Below are positions 1-7,924 of a DNA stretch of 23,508 nucleotides, piece by piece (position 1 is the first letter of the stretch; each line of letters opens with the position of its first letter). The notes beneath the pieces are model-generated. The model ran no database searches, had not been told where the DNA came from, and saw only the letters and a list, made by a program, of their open reading frames with translations. The position numbers and the translations under genes were made by a program. The stretch spans positions 1 to 23,508 of the forward strand of contig CAYZWF010000032.1 in the NCBI GenBank assembly GCA_964482135.1, read 5' to 3'. Source of the DNA: UBA11136 sp964482135. Its GTDB lineage: Bacteria > Pseudomonadota > Alphaproteobacteria > UBA11136.

Positions 1-991
1 CGGACCCGACACCGTGACCCGGGAATTCATTGAGGAAGTGGCCCGCACTGCGGTCAAGGAAATCGGATACGAACAAGAAGGTTTTCACTGGAAGACCGCA
101 AAGGTGGAAAATCATATCCATGCCCAGTCCGCCGATATCGCCCAGGGGGTCGATGCCGCCGGCAACAAGGATGAAGGCGCCGGCGACCAAGGCATGATGT
201 TCGGCTATGCCTGCCGCGAAACCGATGTCCTGATGCCCGCCCCTATCCATTACTCCCATCAGATTCTGAAATCCCTGGCCGAGGCCCGCCATTCGGGCGC
301 GGCCCCCGGGATCGGCCCTGATTCCAAGAGTCAGGTCAGCCTGCAATATGAGAACGGTAAACCTGTCCGCGCCACGGCGGTGGTGGTGTCCACCCAGCAC
401 GCTGAAAATCTCGACCAGGATCAGGTGCGCGAGATCGTCCGTCCCCATGTGATCAATGTTCTGCCCGAGGGGTGGATGTGCGACGAGGAACACTTCTTCG
501 TTAATCCCACCGGGCGTTTTGTTATTGGCGGTCCGGTCGGTGATTCTGGCCTGACCGGGCGCAAGATCATCGTCGATACCTATGGTGGCGCCGCGCCTCA
601 TGGTGGAGGCGCTTTCTCGGGCAAGGACCCGACCAAGGTGGACCGTTCGGCGGCCTATGCGGCGCGCTATCTGGCCAAGAACGTGGTCGCCGCGGAACTC
701 GCCGATCGTTGTACCATCCAGCTCGCTTATGCCATCGGCGTCTCGCGCCCGATCTCGGTCTATGTGGATACCCACGGCACCGGCAAGGTGGACGAGGCCC
801 GGTTGTCCGACGTCCTTCAGGAGATGGTGGACCTTTCGCCACGCGGCATCCGCGAGCATCTCAGCCTGTCCCGGCCAATTTATGCCCGCACCGCCGCCTA
901 TGGCCATTTCGGGCGGGCACCGGAAGAAGACGGGGGCTTTTCATGGGAACGCACCGATCTCGCGGATGGTTTGTCCTCCGCCCTCGGTTAG
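1..991 (+). CDS. metK: S-adenosylmethionine synthetase, 5'-truncated by window edge
   Basis: MetK makes S-adenosylmethionine from methionine and ATP in the cytosol. The reading frame is open from base 2, so the gene begins outside the window; roughly the first 55-60 residues of a family that is usually about 385-390 residues are missing. The GTG at 14 is an internal valine codon, not a start. Family hallmarks are clear: GAGDQGMMFGYA (the ATP-binding loop), DVLMPAPI, the block around FFVNPTGRFVIGGP, GLTGRKIIVDTYGG, HGGGAFSGKDPTKVDRSAAY and the C-terminal AAYGHFGR. trmB follows 67 bp downstream on the same strand, and its product uses the methyl donor made here. The identification is very secure; only the true start is unseen. 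Confidence 0.97.
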   Translation, partial: GPDTVTREFIEEVARTAVKEIGYEQEGFHWKTAKVENHIHAQSADIAQGVDAAGNKDEGAGDQGMMFGYACRETDVLMPAPIHYSHQILKSLAEARHSGAAPGIGPDSKSQVSLQYENGKPVRATAVVVSTQHAENLDQDQVREIVRPHVINVLPEGWMCDEEHFFVNPTGRFVIGGPVGDSGLTGRKIIVDTYGGAAPHGGGAFSGKDPTKVDRSAAYAARYLAKNVVAAELADRCTIQLAYAIGVSRPISVYVDTHGTGKVDEARLSDVLQEMVDLSPRGIREHLSLSRPIYARTAAYGHFGRAPEEDGGFSWERTDLADGLSSALG

Positions 992-1058
992 AGCCCGCGT
1001 TAGAACGTTCATCTCCGTAACCACACCGTAACCATATCGGGGGGGGTCGCAGGAACCC

Positions 1059-1781
1059 ATGACCCGCAACGAACAACATCCATGTGACGCTTCTCCGGCG
1101 CAGGCCCGCACTTTTTATGGCCGCAGGCATGGACGTCCCTTGCGCCCGGGCCGCAGGGATCTGATCGAGACTCTCCTGCCGAAACTCTCCATTACCCTTC
1201 CCGACCAGGGGGTGTTCGATCCCGTGACGCTGTTCCCCGATCCACCCGCGGATATGTGGCTGGAAATCGGCTTTGGCGGCGGCGAGCATCTGGCGGCACA
1301 GGCCGGGAGTCACCCGGAAACCGGTTTCATCGGCTGTGAACCCTTCATCAACGGGATGGCGAGTCTTCTGGCGAAAACCAAAAAGGAAGGCCTGACCAAT
1401 ATCCGTGTTTTTTCCGATGACGCACGGAGTCTCATGGATTGTCTGGAGGAGGAATGCCTGGGGAGGGTTTTCATCCTTTTTCCCGATCCCTGGCCGAAGA
1501 AACGACACGCCAAGAGACGCCTGATTTCACCCCGCACCGTTGATGCCCTTGCCCGCACCATGAAGGATAATGCGGAGCTGCGTCTGGCCTCGGACGATCC
1601 GGAATATATCCGTTCGATGCTTGAACACCTTCGCCGCCACGAGGCCTTCCAATGGCTGGCCGAGCGTCCCGCCCACTGGCGCCAGCGAACCCCGGACTGG
1701 CCGGCCACCCGCTACGAGGCCAAGGCCTTGCAGGCGGGCCGTTCCTGCGCTTATCTGCGGTTCCGCCGCCGGCCCCGTTGA
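1059..1781 (+). CDS. trmB: tRNA (guanine-N7)-methyltransferase
   Basis: TrmB transfers a methyl group from SAM to N7 of guanine 46 in the variable loop of tRNAs. The 240-residue product has the class I methyltransferase SAM site MWLEIGFGGGEHL, then IGCEPFINGMASLL, and the diagnostic TrmB block FPDPWPKKRHAKRR followed by LISP. The C-terminal region with TPDWPATRYE and a basic end is also typical of the family. The ATG start is preceded by an AGGA a few bases upstream. The gene sits between metK and the rimP operon, an order often seen in alphaproteobacteria. The first ~45 residues, rich in Arg and Pro (RTFYGRRHGRPLRPGRR), form the usual basic N-terminal extension. No terminator is obvious after it; the next promoter candidate lies about 60 bp downstream. 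Confidence 0.96.
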   Translation: MTRNEQHPCDASPAQARTFYGRRHGRPLRPGRRDLIETLLPKLSITLPDQGVFDPVTLFPDPPADMWLEIGFGGGEHLAAQAGSHPETGFIGCEPFINGMASLLAKTKKEGLTNIRVFSDDARSLMDCLEEECLGRVFILFPDPWPKKRHAKRRLISPRTVDALARTMKDNAELRLASDDPEYIRSMLEHLRRHEAFQWLAERPAHWRQRTPDWPATRYEAKALQAGRSCAYLRFRRRPR

Positions 1782-1843
1782 GTCGCGGAGAAATCCGGGA
1801 AACAACGCCGCGACCACGGCAAGGACGCTTTATCTTAAAAATG

Positions 1844-1872
1844 CTTGCAGACGCGGCAAAATAAGCTACATT
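1844..1872 (+). promoter_or_regulatory. Predicted housekeeping promoter of the rimP-nusA operon
   Basis: A CTTGCAG -35 element (TTGCAG at 1845-1850), a 16-bp spacer and a TACATT -10 element at 1867-1872 resemble the alphaproteobacterial sigma-70 consensus. Transcription would begin near 1880, just ahead of the two leader hairpins, about 85 nt before rimP. The position agrees with a dedicated operon promoter after trmB. This is a consensus match only. Confidence 0.55.
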
Positions 1873-1889
1873 CTCGGAACATTCTGTTT

Positions 1890-1935
1890 AGCCCGACCGG
1901 GCTTTTGCAGTGGGCCGATGGCCCACTCTTTTATT
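1890..1935 (+). promoter_or_regulatory. rimP leader with tandem hairpins; the second is terminator-like
   Basis: The leader holds two adjacent stems. The first is AGCCC-GACC-GGGCT (1890-1903), followed by TTT. The second is TGGGCC-GAT-GGCCCA (1911-1925), followed by the T-rich run CTCTTTTATTTTT. The second has the shape of an intrinsic terminator inside the 5' UTR, so it may act as an attenuator for the whole operon. Since NusA and other products modulate termination, autoregulation is a reasonable inference. The alternative is a terminator for upstream trmB transcription or a simple stabilising stem. Confidence 0.6.
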
Positions 1936-1958
1936 TTTGGCCCTACAGTTTTTGGACA

Positions 1959-1972
1959 TGTCCCATGGGACA
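1959..1972 (+). promoter_or_regulatory. 14-bp perfect palindrome centred on the rimP start codon
   Basis: TGTCCCATGGGACA is its own reverse complement and contains the rimP ATG at 1965-1967. As RNA it can fold into a short stem with the start codon in a CAUG loop. It overlaps a second 10-bp palindrome, GGACATGTCC (1954-1963), so the shared GTCC can pair either way. No good Shine-Dalgarno sequence is visible ahead of this start. Confidence 0.5.
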
Positions 1973-2465
1973 GAAAGACACCGACACTCTTGAGGGCCGG
2001 ATTGAAGGCCTGATAACTCCGACGATGGAAGCCATGGGCTATGAGATGGTTTGTGTTCGTCTGCAGGGCCAAGGTGGCGGTCGGGTGCTTCAGATTATGG
2101 CCGAGCGTCAGGACGAACAGGGTATGACGGTGGAGGATTGTGCCGCCATCAGCCGCAATATATCCACCGTGCTCGATGTGGAAGACCCCGTCAAAGGCGC
2201 CTATAACCTGGAAGTATCTTCACCGGGGCTGGACCGTCCCCTTGTGCGGCAAAAGGATTTCGAGCGGTTTGTGGGATTCGAGGCAAAAATCGAAACCCAT
2301 GAGTTAATTGAGGGAAGACGGCATTTCCGGGGGCGCCTTATGGGGCTTTCCGGCGACATGGTAAGGATCGCGCTGGATGACGGGGAATGGCAAGTTCCCT
2401 TGTCCGGCATCTGCAGCGCCAAACTTGTCATGAACGATGAATTGCTGGTGGCCCCCGGGAAATAG
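1965..2465 (+). CDS. rimP: Ribosome maturation factor RimP
   Basis: RimP assists assembly of the 30S ribosomal subunit. The 166-residue product matches the family: an N-terminal alpha/beta domain (EGLITPTMEAMGYEMVCVRL, then LQIMAERQDEQGMTVEDC with AAISRNISTVLDVEDP), the family motif YNLEVSSPGLDRPL, and a C-terminal SH3-like barrel (FVGFEAKIETHE to SGICSAKLVMNDELL). The open frame extends upstream to 1845, but that stretch covers the predicted promoter and leader hairpins and encodes nothing RimP-like, so the ATG at 1965 (MGQKDTDTLEG) is chosen. It is the first gene of the operon, 29 bp ahead of nusA, as in most bacteria. Start-site structure may limit its translation (see the palindrome entry). 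Confidence 0.95.
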   Translation: MGQKDTDTLEGRIEGLITPTMEAMGYEMVCVRLQGQGGGRVLQIMAERQDEQGMTVEDCAAISRNISTVLDVEDPVKGAYNLEVSSPGLDRPLVRQKDFERFVGFEAKIETHELIEGRRHFRGRLMGLSGDMVRIALDDGEWQVPLSGICSAKLVMNDELLVAPGK

Positions 2466-2494
2466 TCAGGCAAATAGTTTAAGAGAACGAGAAA

Positions 2495-4153
2495 ATGTCA
2501 GAAAATATGGAAACGACGGCAACGGATACCGGACTGGCCGACCTGATTCAGGTCGCCGACGCGGTAGCACGTGAAAAAGGCATCGAACGTGAGGAAGTTC
2601 TCGAAGCCATGGAAATGGCAATCCAGAAAGCCGGGCGCTCGAAATACGGACACGAGTTTGATATCCGTGCCGAAGTCAACCGCGAAACCGGCGAAATTCA
2701 GCTCGCGCGTTATATAGAAGTGGTCGAGGAGGTGGAAAACGAAGCCACCCAGTTGACCCTTGAAGCCGCGCAACAGACCAAATCCGATGCGGAAGTAGGT
2801 GAATTTCTGGTGGATCCCCTGCCACCCATGGACTTTGGCCGCATTGCCGCCCAAACCGCCAAACAGGTAATCGTGCAAAGGGTGCGGGAAGCCGAACGCG
2901 CCCGCCAGTACAAGGAATACAAGGACCGTGTGGGCGAGATCGTCAACGGCGTGGTGAAGCGGGTGGAATTCGGCAACGTGATCGTGGATCTCGGCCGCGG
3001 CGAGGCGATCATCCGCCGCGAGGAATTGCTGGGCCGGGAAACCTTCCGCAGGACCGACCGGGTCCGGGCCTATATCTATGACGTGCGCGAGGAAACGCGT
3101 GGTCCGCAGATTTTCCTTTCGCGTGCGCATCCCCAGTTCATGGCCAAGCTGTTCGCCCAGGAAGTTCCCGAAATCTATGACGGGATCATCGAGATCAAAT
3201 CGGTGGCCCGCGATCCCGGAAGCCGCGCCAAGATATCCGTCCATTCAAATGATTCCGGTATTGATCCCGTGGGCGCCTGTGTGGGTATGCGCGGAAGCCG
3301 CGTCCAGGCGGTGGTCAGTGAATTACAGGGCGAAAAGATCGACATCATTCCCTGGTCGCCCGATACGGCGACCTTCGTAGTCAATGCCCTGGCTCCGGCC
3401 GAGGTGATCAAGGTAGTCATCGATGAGGACACCCATCGTATAGAAATGGTGGTGCCCGACGACCAACTCAGCCTGGCCATCGGGCGGCGCGGCCAGAACG
3501 TGCGGCTGGCATCCATACTGACCAGTTGGGACATCGATATCCTGACCGAGGCGGAAGAATCCGAACGCCGTCAGGAAGAATTCCATGCCCTTTCACAGAT
3601 GTTCATGGAGACGCTGGATGTGGATGACGTGATCGCCCACTTGCTGGTGACGGAAGGGTTCTCCACGGTGGAAGAGGTGGCCTTCGTGCCGGAGTCGAAT
3701 CTGTTTGAGATCGAGGGATTCGATGAATCCATTGCCGAAGAACTGCGCGAACGTGCCCGCAATTACCTGAAGGAAAGAGACGAGAAGTTGAACAAAAAGC
3801 GTGATGACCTTGGTGTTTCCAACGAACTATTGGAAATGCCTCACATGACGCTTGAATATCTGGTGACGCTGGGAGAAGCCGGAGTGAAGTCTCTGGACGA
3901 TCTCGGTGACCTTGCCAGCGATGAACTGCGCGAGATTCTCGGAGTCACCAAACTCAACGAAGAGCAGGCCAACGAGACCATCATGGGCGCTCGCTCTCAC
4001 TGGTTCGATGACGAGCCCGAACCCGAGGAAGAGACGGCACAAGAAGGTGGCGCCGAGGGGGATGCAGACGAGAGCGCCGTCGCGGAAACTGAAGAAACTG
4101 CTGCAGAAAAGACAGAAAACACCGAAGATGCCGGAAAGAAAGATGCCGACTAA
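2495..4153 (+). CDS. nusA: Transcription termination/antitermination factor NusA
   Basis: NusA binds RNA polymerase and nascent RNA and controls pausing, termination and antitermination. The 552-residue product has the expected order: N-terminal polymerase-binding domain (about 1-140), S1 domain (about 145-210, from VGEIVNGVVKRVEFGN), KH1 and KH2 (about 240-370, with VGACVGMRGSRVQAVVSEL, then LAIGRRGQNVRLAS), and two acidic-repeat helix-hairpin-helix domains (about 370-425 and 450-505, the first with IEGFDESIAEELRERA). It ends in a strongly acidic tail (about 510-552, many Glu and Ala) and a Lys/Asp-rich tip. Two acidic repeats are typical of proteobacterial NusA. The stop overlaps or abuts the start of ylxR, suggesting translational coupling. 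NusA could act on the operon's own leader. Confidence 0.97.
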   Translation: MSENMETTATDTGLADLIQVADAVAREKGIEREEVLEAMEMAIQKAGRSKYGHEFDIRAEVNRETGEIQLARYIEVVEEVENEATQLTLEAAQQTKSDAEVGEFLVDPLPPMDFGRIAAQTAKQVIVQRVREAERARQYKEYKDRVGEIVNGVVKRVEFGNVIVDLGRGEAIIRREELLGRETFRRTDRVRAYIYDVREETRGPQIFLSRAHPQFMAKLFAQEVPEIYDGIIEIKSVARDPGSRAKISVHSNDSGIDPVGACVGMRGSRVQAVVSELQGEKIDIIPWSPDTATFVVNALAPAEVIKVVIDEDTHRIEMVVPDDQLSLAIGRRGQNVRLASILTSWDIDILTEAEESERRQEEFHALSQMFMETLDVDDVIAHLLVTEGFSTVEEVAFVPESNLFEIEGFDESIAEELRERARNYLKERDEKLNKKRDDLGVSNELLEMPHMTLEYLVTLGEAGVKSLDDLGDLASDELREILGVTKLNEEQANETIMGARSHWFDDEPEPEEETAQEGGAEGDADESAVAETEETAAEKTENTEDAGKKDAD

Positions 4154-4820
4154 CGCCATGGCTGAAACCGGAGTCGAGGCCGGTAATGACGTGTCCGTCT
4201 TGGAGTCCCGCCCGGCGGAAGGCGCATCGCTGCGTCGTTGTATCGTAACCGGCGAGGCTTTGCCTAAGTCCCGTATGGTGCGTTTTGTCGTTGCCCCTGA
4301 TGACGTTGTTACCCCGGACACAAAGGGCAATCTTCCGGGCCGGGGTTTGTGGTTGACCGCGCGCCGGGATATAGTGGACAAAGCATGCGCCGAGGAATTG
4401 TTTTCCAAGGCGGCGCGGCGGCGGGTCACTTTAAGTGATGATTTGTCGGATCGTGTGGAAGCCCTGTTGGCGCATCGCTGTCTCGATCTTCTTGGAATTT
4501 CCAGGCGCGCGCGCTTGGCTGTGGCCGGCTATGACAAGGTGCATGCCGCCCTCGCCTCCCAAGCGGCGGGACAGGAAAAAGGTTTTTGGGTTCTGTTCGC
4601 CGCGTCTGACGGGTCCAAAAGCGGTTGCGAGCGATTGCGCGCCATGGTGCCGCAAGCGCCACATGTGGAACTTTTCACCGGCGCGGAGCTGGGTGCTATC
4701 TTTGGGCGTGAACGGGCAGTCCATGTCTTGGCCGGCCACCGTAAAAACGGAGCATTGGCCGAAAATCTGGCTGTTGAAACATCACGGCTGGGCGGCTTTC
4801 GCACCCCTTACCCGTCTTGA
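4143..4820 (+). CDS. ylxR: YlxR-family RNA-binding protein with L7Ae-like C-terminal half
   Basis: The N-terminal part (about residues 25-95) is a YlxR/DUF448 domain: LRRCIVTGEALPKSRMVRFV, the PGRGLWLTARRDI motif and KAARRRV. The C-terminal part (about 110-205) resembles the L7Ae/L30e RNA-binding fold: LLGISRRARLAVAGYDKV, then GAIFGRERAVHVLAG. Such fusions are common in alphaproteobacteria, usually annotated as RNA-binding protein. YlxR of Bacillus subtilis is reported to bind the RNase P RNA; whether that holds here is unknown. The start is uncertain: ATG 4143 overlaps the nusA end by 11 bp and has GGAAAG upstream; ATG 4158 lies just after the nusA stop without a good ribosome site; ATG 4128 is also in frame. 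The further upstream open frame is a nusA shadow. Confidence 0.88.
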   Translation: MPTNAMAETGVEAGNDVSVLESRPAEGASLRRCIVTGEALPKSRMVRFVVAPDDVVTPDTKGNLPGRGLWLTARRDIVDKACAEELFSKAARRRVTLSDDLSDRVEALLAHRCLDLLGISRRARLAVAGYDKVHAALASQAAGQEKGFWVLFAASDGSKSGCERLRAMVPQAPHVELFTGAELGAIFGRERAVHVLAGHRKNGALAENLAVETSRLGGFRTPYPS

Positions 4821-4853
4821 AGATAGGGAATAAGGAAGTATCGAACCGGAATT

Positions 4854-7406
4854 ATGACTGAGAGCAACGACGATAAAAAAGAGAAACCCTCGCGTCTTTC
4901 TCGTCCGGGAACCCTGGAGCTGAAAAAGACGGTGGAAACCGGCCAGGTGAGGCAGAGCTTCTCCCATGGGCGATCGCGCGCGGTGACCGTGGAGGTCAAA
5001 CGAAAGCGTGTTTATGCCGAGGATCAGGGCGGGACCATGTCCGAGATTCGGCAGGAACAGGAAGCGCCTCAGGAGGCCGGCACCACCACCAACGGACGTC
5101 TACGTGGCGCCACCGGACTTGGCCGTCTCACCGAAGAGGAAAAGGCCACCCGTTCCCGCGCATTGCAGGATGCCATGCAGGAAGATGTGGTGAGGCAGGC
5201 CGAGGAGGTCTTTGCCCCCAAGACTAGCGAGGAATCCGAACCCTCGCAGGAAGAGGGGGAAGCCGCGGAGGCTCAGTCCGGAGAAGAGGCGCAGCCGGAG
5301 GCATCCCCCGAATCCGCGCCCGGACCCGAAACTCCCCGTGAGGAAGAAAAAGCTTCGCCGTCCCCCGAAGAGATTGTTCCCGACGTTCCCCCGTCCGAAG
5401 CGGTGGCGGACCACAAGGGAAAACACAAGGAAAAGCCCCAAGACCGCGCCAAGCGGGACCAGGAGGCTCCCCGCAAGACGGGGCGCCGTTCCCAGTCGCG
5501 GCGGCGTGAAGGCAAGCTGACGATTAGTCAGGCTCTTGAGGACGATGGCGGACAGCGGGTCCGTTCCCTGGCTGCCGTGCGCCGTGCCCGTGAAAAGGAA
5601 AAGGAAAAACAGCGGGCCAAAAGCGCCAGCGCTGATCCAACCCAGAAATTCATTCGTGAAGTGGTTGTGCCGGATCACATTATTGTCTCCGACCTCGCCA
5701 ACCGTATGGCCGAGCGCGCTAATGACGTGATCAAGGTCCTGATGAAAATGGATGTCATGGCCACCATCAACGAGCCCATTGACGGCGATACGGCGGAGCT
5801 TGTGGTTGCCGAATTCGGCCACAAGGTCAGGCGCGTCAGTGACGCTGACGTGGAAATCGGCATCAAGGGGGAAGAAGACACCGAGGAAAACCTTCAGCCT
5901 CGCCCGCCTGTGGTCACGGTGATGGGCCATGTGGATCATGGCAAGACATCGCTTCTCGACGCCCTGCGGGAGACCGATATTGCCGCCGGTGAGACGGGCG
6001 GCATCACCCAGCATATAGGCGCCTATCAGGTGGCGTTGAAATCGGGGGCACAGATCACCTTCCTCGATACGCCAGGCCACGAAGCTTTTACCGATATGCG
6101 TGCCCGCGGGGCCAATGTTACCGATATTGTCATTCTGGTAGTGGCTGCCGATGACGGCATCATGGATCAGACCCTTGAGGCCATCAATCACGCCACCGCC
6201 GCCGAAGTGCCCGTCATTATCGCCATTAACAAAATCGACGCCCCCGGCGCCGACCCCAATCGCGTACGCACCGAACTTCTCCAGCACGGCGTGGTGGTGG
6301 AGGAAATGGGCGGTGAAGTTCTCGCCATAGAGGTCTCGGCCAAGGAAAAGACTAATCTCGACAAGCTTGAAGAGACCATCCTGTTGCAAGCGGAGCTTCT
6401 CGAGCTTAAGGCCAATCCCGACCGCACCGCCGAAGGCGCCGTCGTCGAGGCCCGGGTCGAAAAAGGACGCGGCCCGGTGGCCACGGTTCTGGTTGAGCGT
6501 GGCACGCTTCATGTGGGTGATATTTTTGTCGCCGGAGCGGAATGGGGCAAGGTGCGGGCGCTGGTTGATGACAAGGGCAAGCGCATCAAAAACGCCGGGC
6601 CGGCGGCTCCGGTGGAAGTGTTGGGTCTGTCCGGGGCACCGATGGCTGGTGACCATTTCGCGGTTGTGGAAAGCGAGGCCCGCGCCCGCGAGGTGGTGGA
6701 ATACCGCACCCGCCAGACTCGTCTCGTTAGTGCCGCCGATGATTCTCGCGGTTCCATCGAAGAAATGCTTGCAGAGCGCGCCGAGGGCGAGGTCCAGGAA
6801 GTGCCTGTCATTATAAAGGGCGATGTCCAGGGCTCGGTGGAGGCAATCGCCGCCAATTTGAACAAACTTGCCACCGATGAAGTCAAAGTCCGCGTGCTTC
6901 ATTCCGGTGTTGCCGGGATTAATGAATCGGATGTGACCCTTGCCCATGCGTCCAATGCCCTGATCATCGGATTCAACGTCCGGGCCAATCCCCAGGCCCG
7001 CGATCTTGCCCGGCGCGATCACGTGGATATCCGTTATTATTCAATCATCTATAATGTAATTGACGACATCAAAGCGATGATGAGTGGCATGCTCTCGCCC
7101 ACATTGAAGGAAAACTTCCTCGGCAATATCGAAATCCGGGAAGTTTTCTCCATCAGCAAGGTGGGCAAGGTGGCGGGCTGTATGGTGATCGAAGGCATGG
7201 CCAAGCGCGGCGCCAAAGTGCGCCTTCTTCGCGACCATGTGGTCATTCACGAAGGCGACCTGTCCAGCCTCCAGCGCTTCAAGGACGAGGTCAAGGAGGT
7301 CAAGGAAGGCACCGAATGCGGCCTTGCGCTGGCCAATTACCAGGATATCCAGGTCGGCGACGTGATTGAATGCTTCGAGACCGAGGAGATAGCGCGCGCC
7401 ATCTGA
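4854..7406 (+). CDS. infB: Translation initiation factor IF-2
   Basis: IF-2 is the GTPase that brings fMet-tRNA to the 30S subunit and promotes subunit joining. The 850-residue protein has a long charged, Glu/Pro/Lys-rich N-terminus (about 1-260), an IF2_N domain (about 266-335, from FIREVVVPDHIIVSDLANRM), then the G domain with GHVDHGKT at 358-365, TGGITQHIGAY (switch I), DTPGHEAF (G3), NKID (G4) and SAK (G5). Domains II-IV follow, with the C-terminal tRNA-binding part ending in GDVIECFETEEIARAI. The linker region is rich in acidic residues and proline, probably disordered, as in other alphaproteobacteria. The start ATG follows ylxR by 33 bp; GGA lies close upstream and AAGGAAG further off. 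Confidence 0.97.
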   Translation: MTESNDDKKEKPSRLSRPGTLELKKTVETGQVRQSFSHGRSRAVTVEVKRKRVYAEDQGGTMSEIRQEQEAPQEAGTTTNGRLRGATGLGRLTEEEKATRSRALQDAMQEDVVRQAEEVFAPKTSEESEPSQEEGEAAEAQSGEEAQPEASPESAPGPETPREEEKASPSPEEIVPDVPPSEAVADHKGKHKEKPQDRAKRDQEAPRKTGRRSQSRRREGKLTISQALEDDGGQRVRSLAAVRRAREKEKEKQRAKSASADPTQKFIREVVVPDHIIVSDLANRMAERANDVIKVLMKMDVMATINEPIDGDTAELVVAEFGHKVRRVSDADVEIGIKGEEDTEENLQPRPPVVTVMGHVDHGKTSLLDALRETDIAAGETGGITQHIGAYQVALKSGAQITFLDTPGHEAFTDMRARGANVTDIVILVVAADDGIMDQTLEAINHATAAEVPVIIAINKIDAPGADPNRVRTELLQHGVVVEEMGGEVLAIEVSAKEKTNLDKLEETILLQAELLELKANPDRTAEGAVVEARVEKGRGPVATVLVERGTLHVGDIFVAGAEWGKVRALVDDKGKRIKNAGPAAPVEVLGLSGAPMAGDHFAVVESEARAREVVEYRTRQTRLVSAADDSRGSIEEMLAERAEGEVQEVPVIIKGDVQGSVEAIAANLNKLATDEVKVRVLHSGVAGINESDVTLAHASNALIIGFNVRANPQARDLARRDHVDIRYYSIIYNVIDDIKAMMSGMLSPTLKENFLGNIEIREVFSISKVGKVAGCMVIEGMAKRGAKVRLLRDHVVIHEGDLSSLQRFKDEVKEVKEGTECGLALANYQDIQVGDVIECFETEEIARAI

Positions 7407-7420
7407 TGGCGCGTCTTGTT
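7395..7420 (+). terminator. Weak terminator-like hairpin spanning the infB stop codon
   Basis: CGCGCCATC (7395-7403) and GATGGCGCG (7405-7413) are perfect inverted repeats around one base, allowing a six- to eight-pair GC-rich stem. A short T-containing run TCTTGTTT follows. The infB TGA stop (7404-7406) lies in the loop. The T tract is imperfect, so partial termination or transcript end protection between infB and rbfA is only a possibility. Confidence 0.3.
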
Positions 7421-7492
7421 TCCGGGGCGCCATATGGGCCGTCTTATGTCTCGCCGGGAACTCCAGACCGGCCCGCCGCAAGGTAAAACGCC

Positions 7493-7924
7493 ATGACCCG
7501 AAAACACAGCCGGGAGCCCGGTTCACGTCAGCTTCGCGTGGGGGAGGAAATCCGCCATGCCCTTGCCGATATATTCGAGCGCGGCGATATGCACGATCCC
7601 GATCTGCGGAACACCCGCGTTACTGTGACGGAGGTCCGCCTCAGCCCCGATCTAAAGAATGCCACGGCTTTCGTCACAAGGCTGGGCGGCGGCGGGACGG
7701 AGACGCTGATTACCGCGCTGGGCCGGGCGGCACCCTATTTTCGGCACCAGCTTGCCGAAAAGCTGCGCCTGCGTTTTACACCGAAGCTCCTTTTCAAGTT
7801 CGACACCACTTTCGATGACGCCGATCATCTTGATGATCTGTTGCGGCGCACGGCCGGGAAATCCGGGGGTAACGATGGTCCCGAGAGTGAAAATGGCCCC
7901 GGGAGTGAAGATGGCGAAGCATAA
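7493..7924 (+). CDS. rbfA: Ribosome-binding factor A
   Basis: RbfA is a single KH-type-domain protein that binds the 30S subunit during late 16S rRNA maturation and cold adaptation. The 143-residue product shows the family features: QLRVGEEIRHALADIFERGD at the start, VTVTEVRLSPDLKNATAFVT in the centre and the helical end LRLRFTPKLLFKFDTTFDDA. The start ATG is preceded by AAGG at about 9 bases. The last ~25 residues are an acidic Gly/Glu/Asn tail that contains an 18-nt tandem duplication (GPESEN then GPGSED), and this DNA also forms the start region of truB. The gene lies 86 bp after infB and overlaps truB, so translation is probably coupled. Confidence 0.95.
   Translation: MTRKHSREPGSRQLRVGEEIRHALADIFERGDMHDPDLRNTRVTVTEVRLSPDLKNATAFVTRLGGGGTETLITALGRAAPYFRHQLAEKLRLRFTPKLLFKFDTTFDDADHLDDLLRRTAGKSGGNDGPESENGPGSEDGEA
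7875..7913 (+). repeat. 18-nt tandem repeat at the rbfA/truB overlap, with three in-frame ATGs
   Basis: The units at 7875-7892 and 7893-7910 differ at a few bases, and a third ATGGC begins at 7911. In the truB frame they read MVPRVK, MAPGVK, then MAKHKG. In the rbfA frame they encode GPESEN and GPGSED. Each ATG has a GAG/GGAG-like sequence shortly upstream, so the repeat multiplies potential truB initiation sites. Confidence 0.8.

Noticed and set aside
1845..1964. A 40-codon N-terminal extension of RimP
   Set aside because: It covers the predicted promoter and leader hairpins and encodes nothing similar to RimP; the 166-residue form has the normal length.
5100..7022. A 640-codon open frame on the minus strand opposite infB
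   Set aside because: It mirrors the codon structure of a GC-rich real gene, has no recognisable domain and lies wholly antisense to the well-supported infB.
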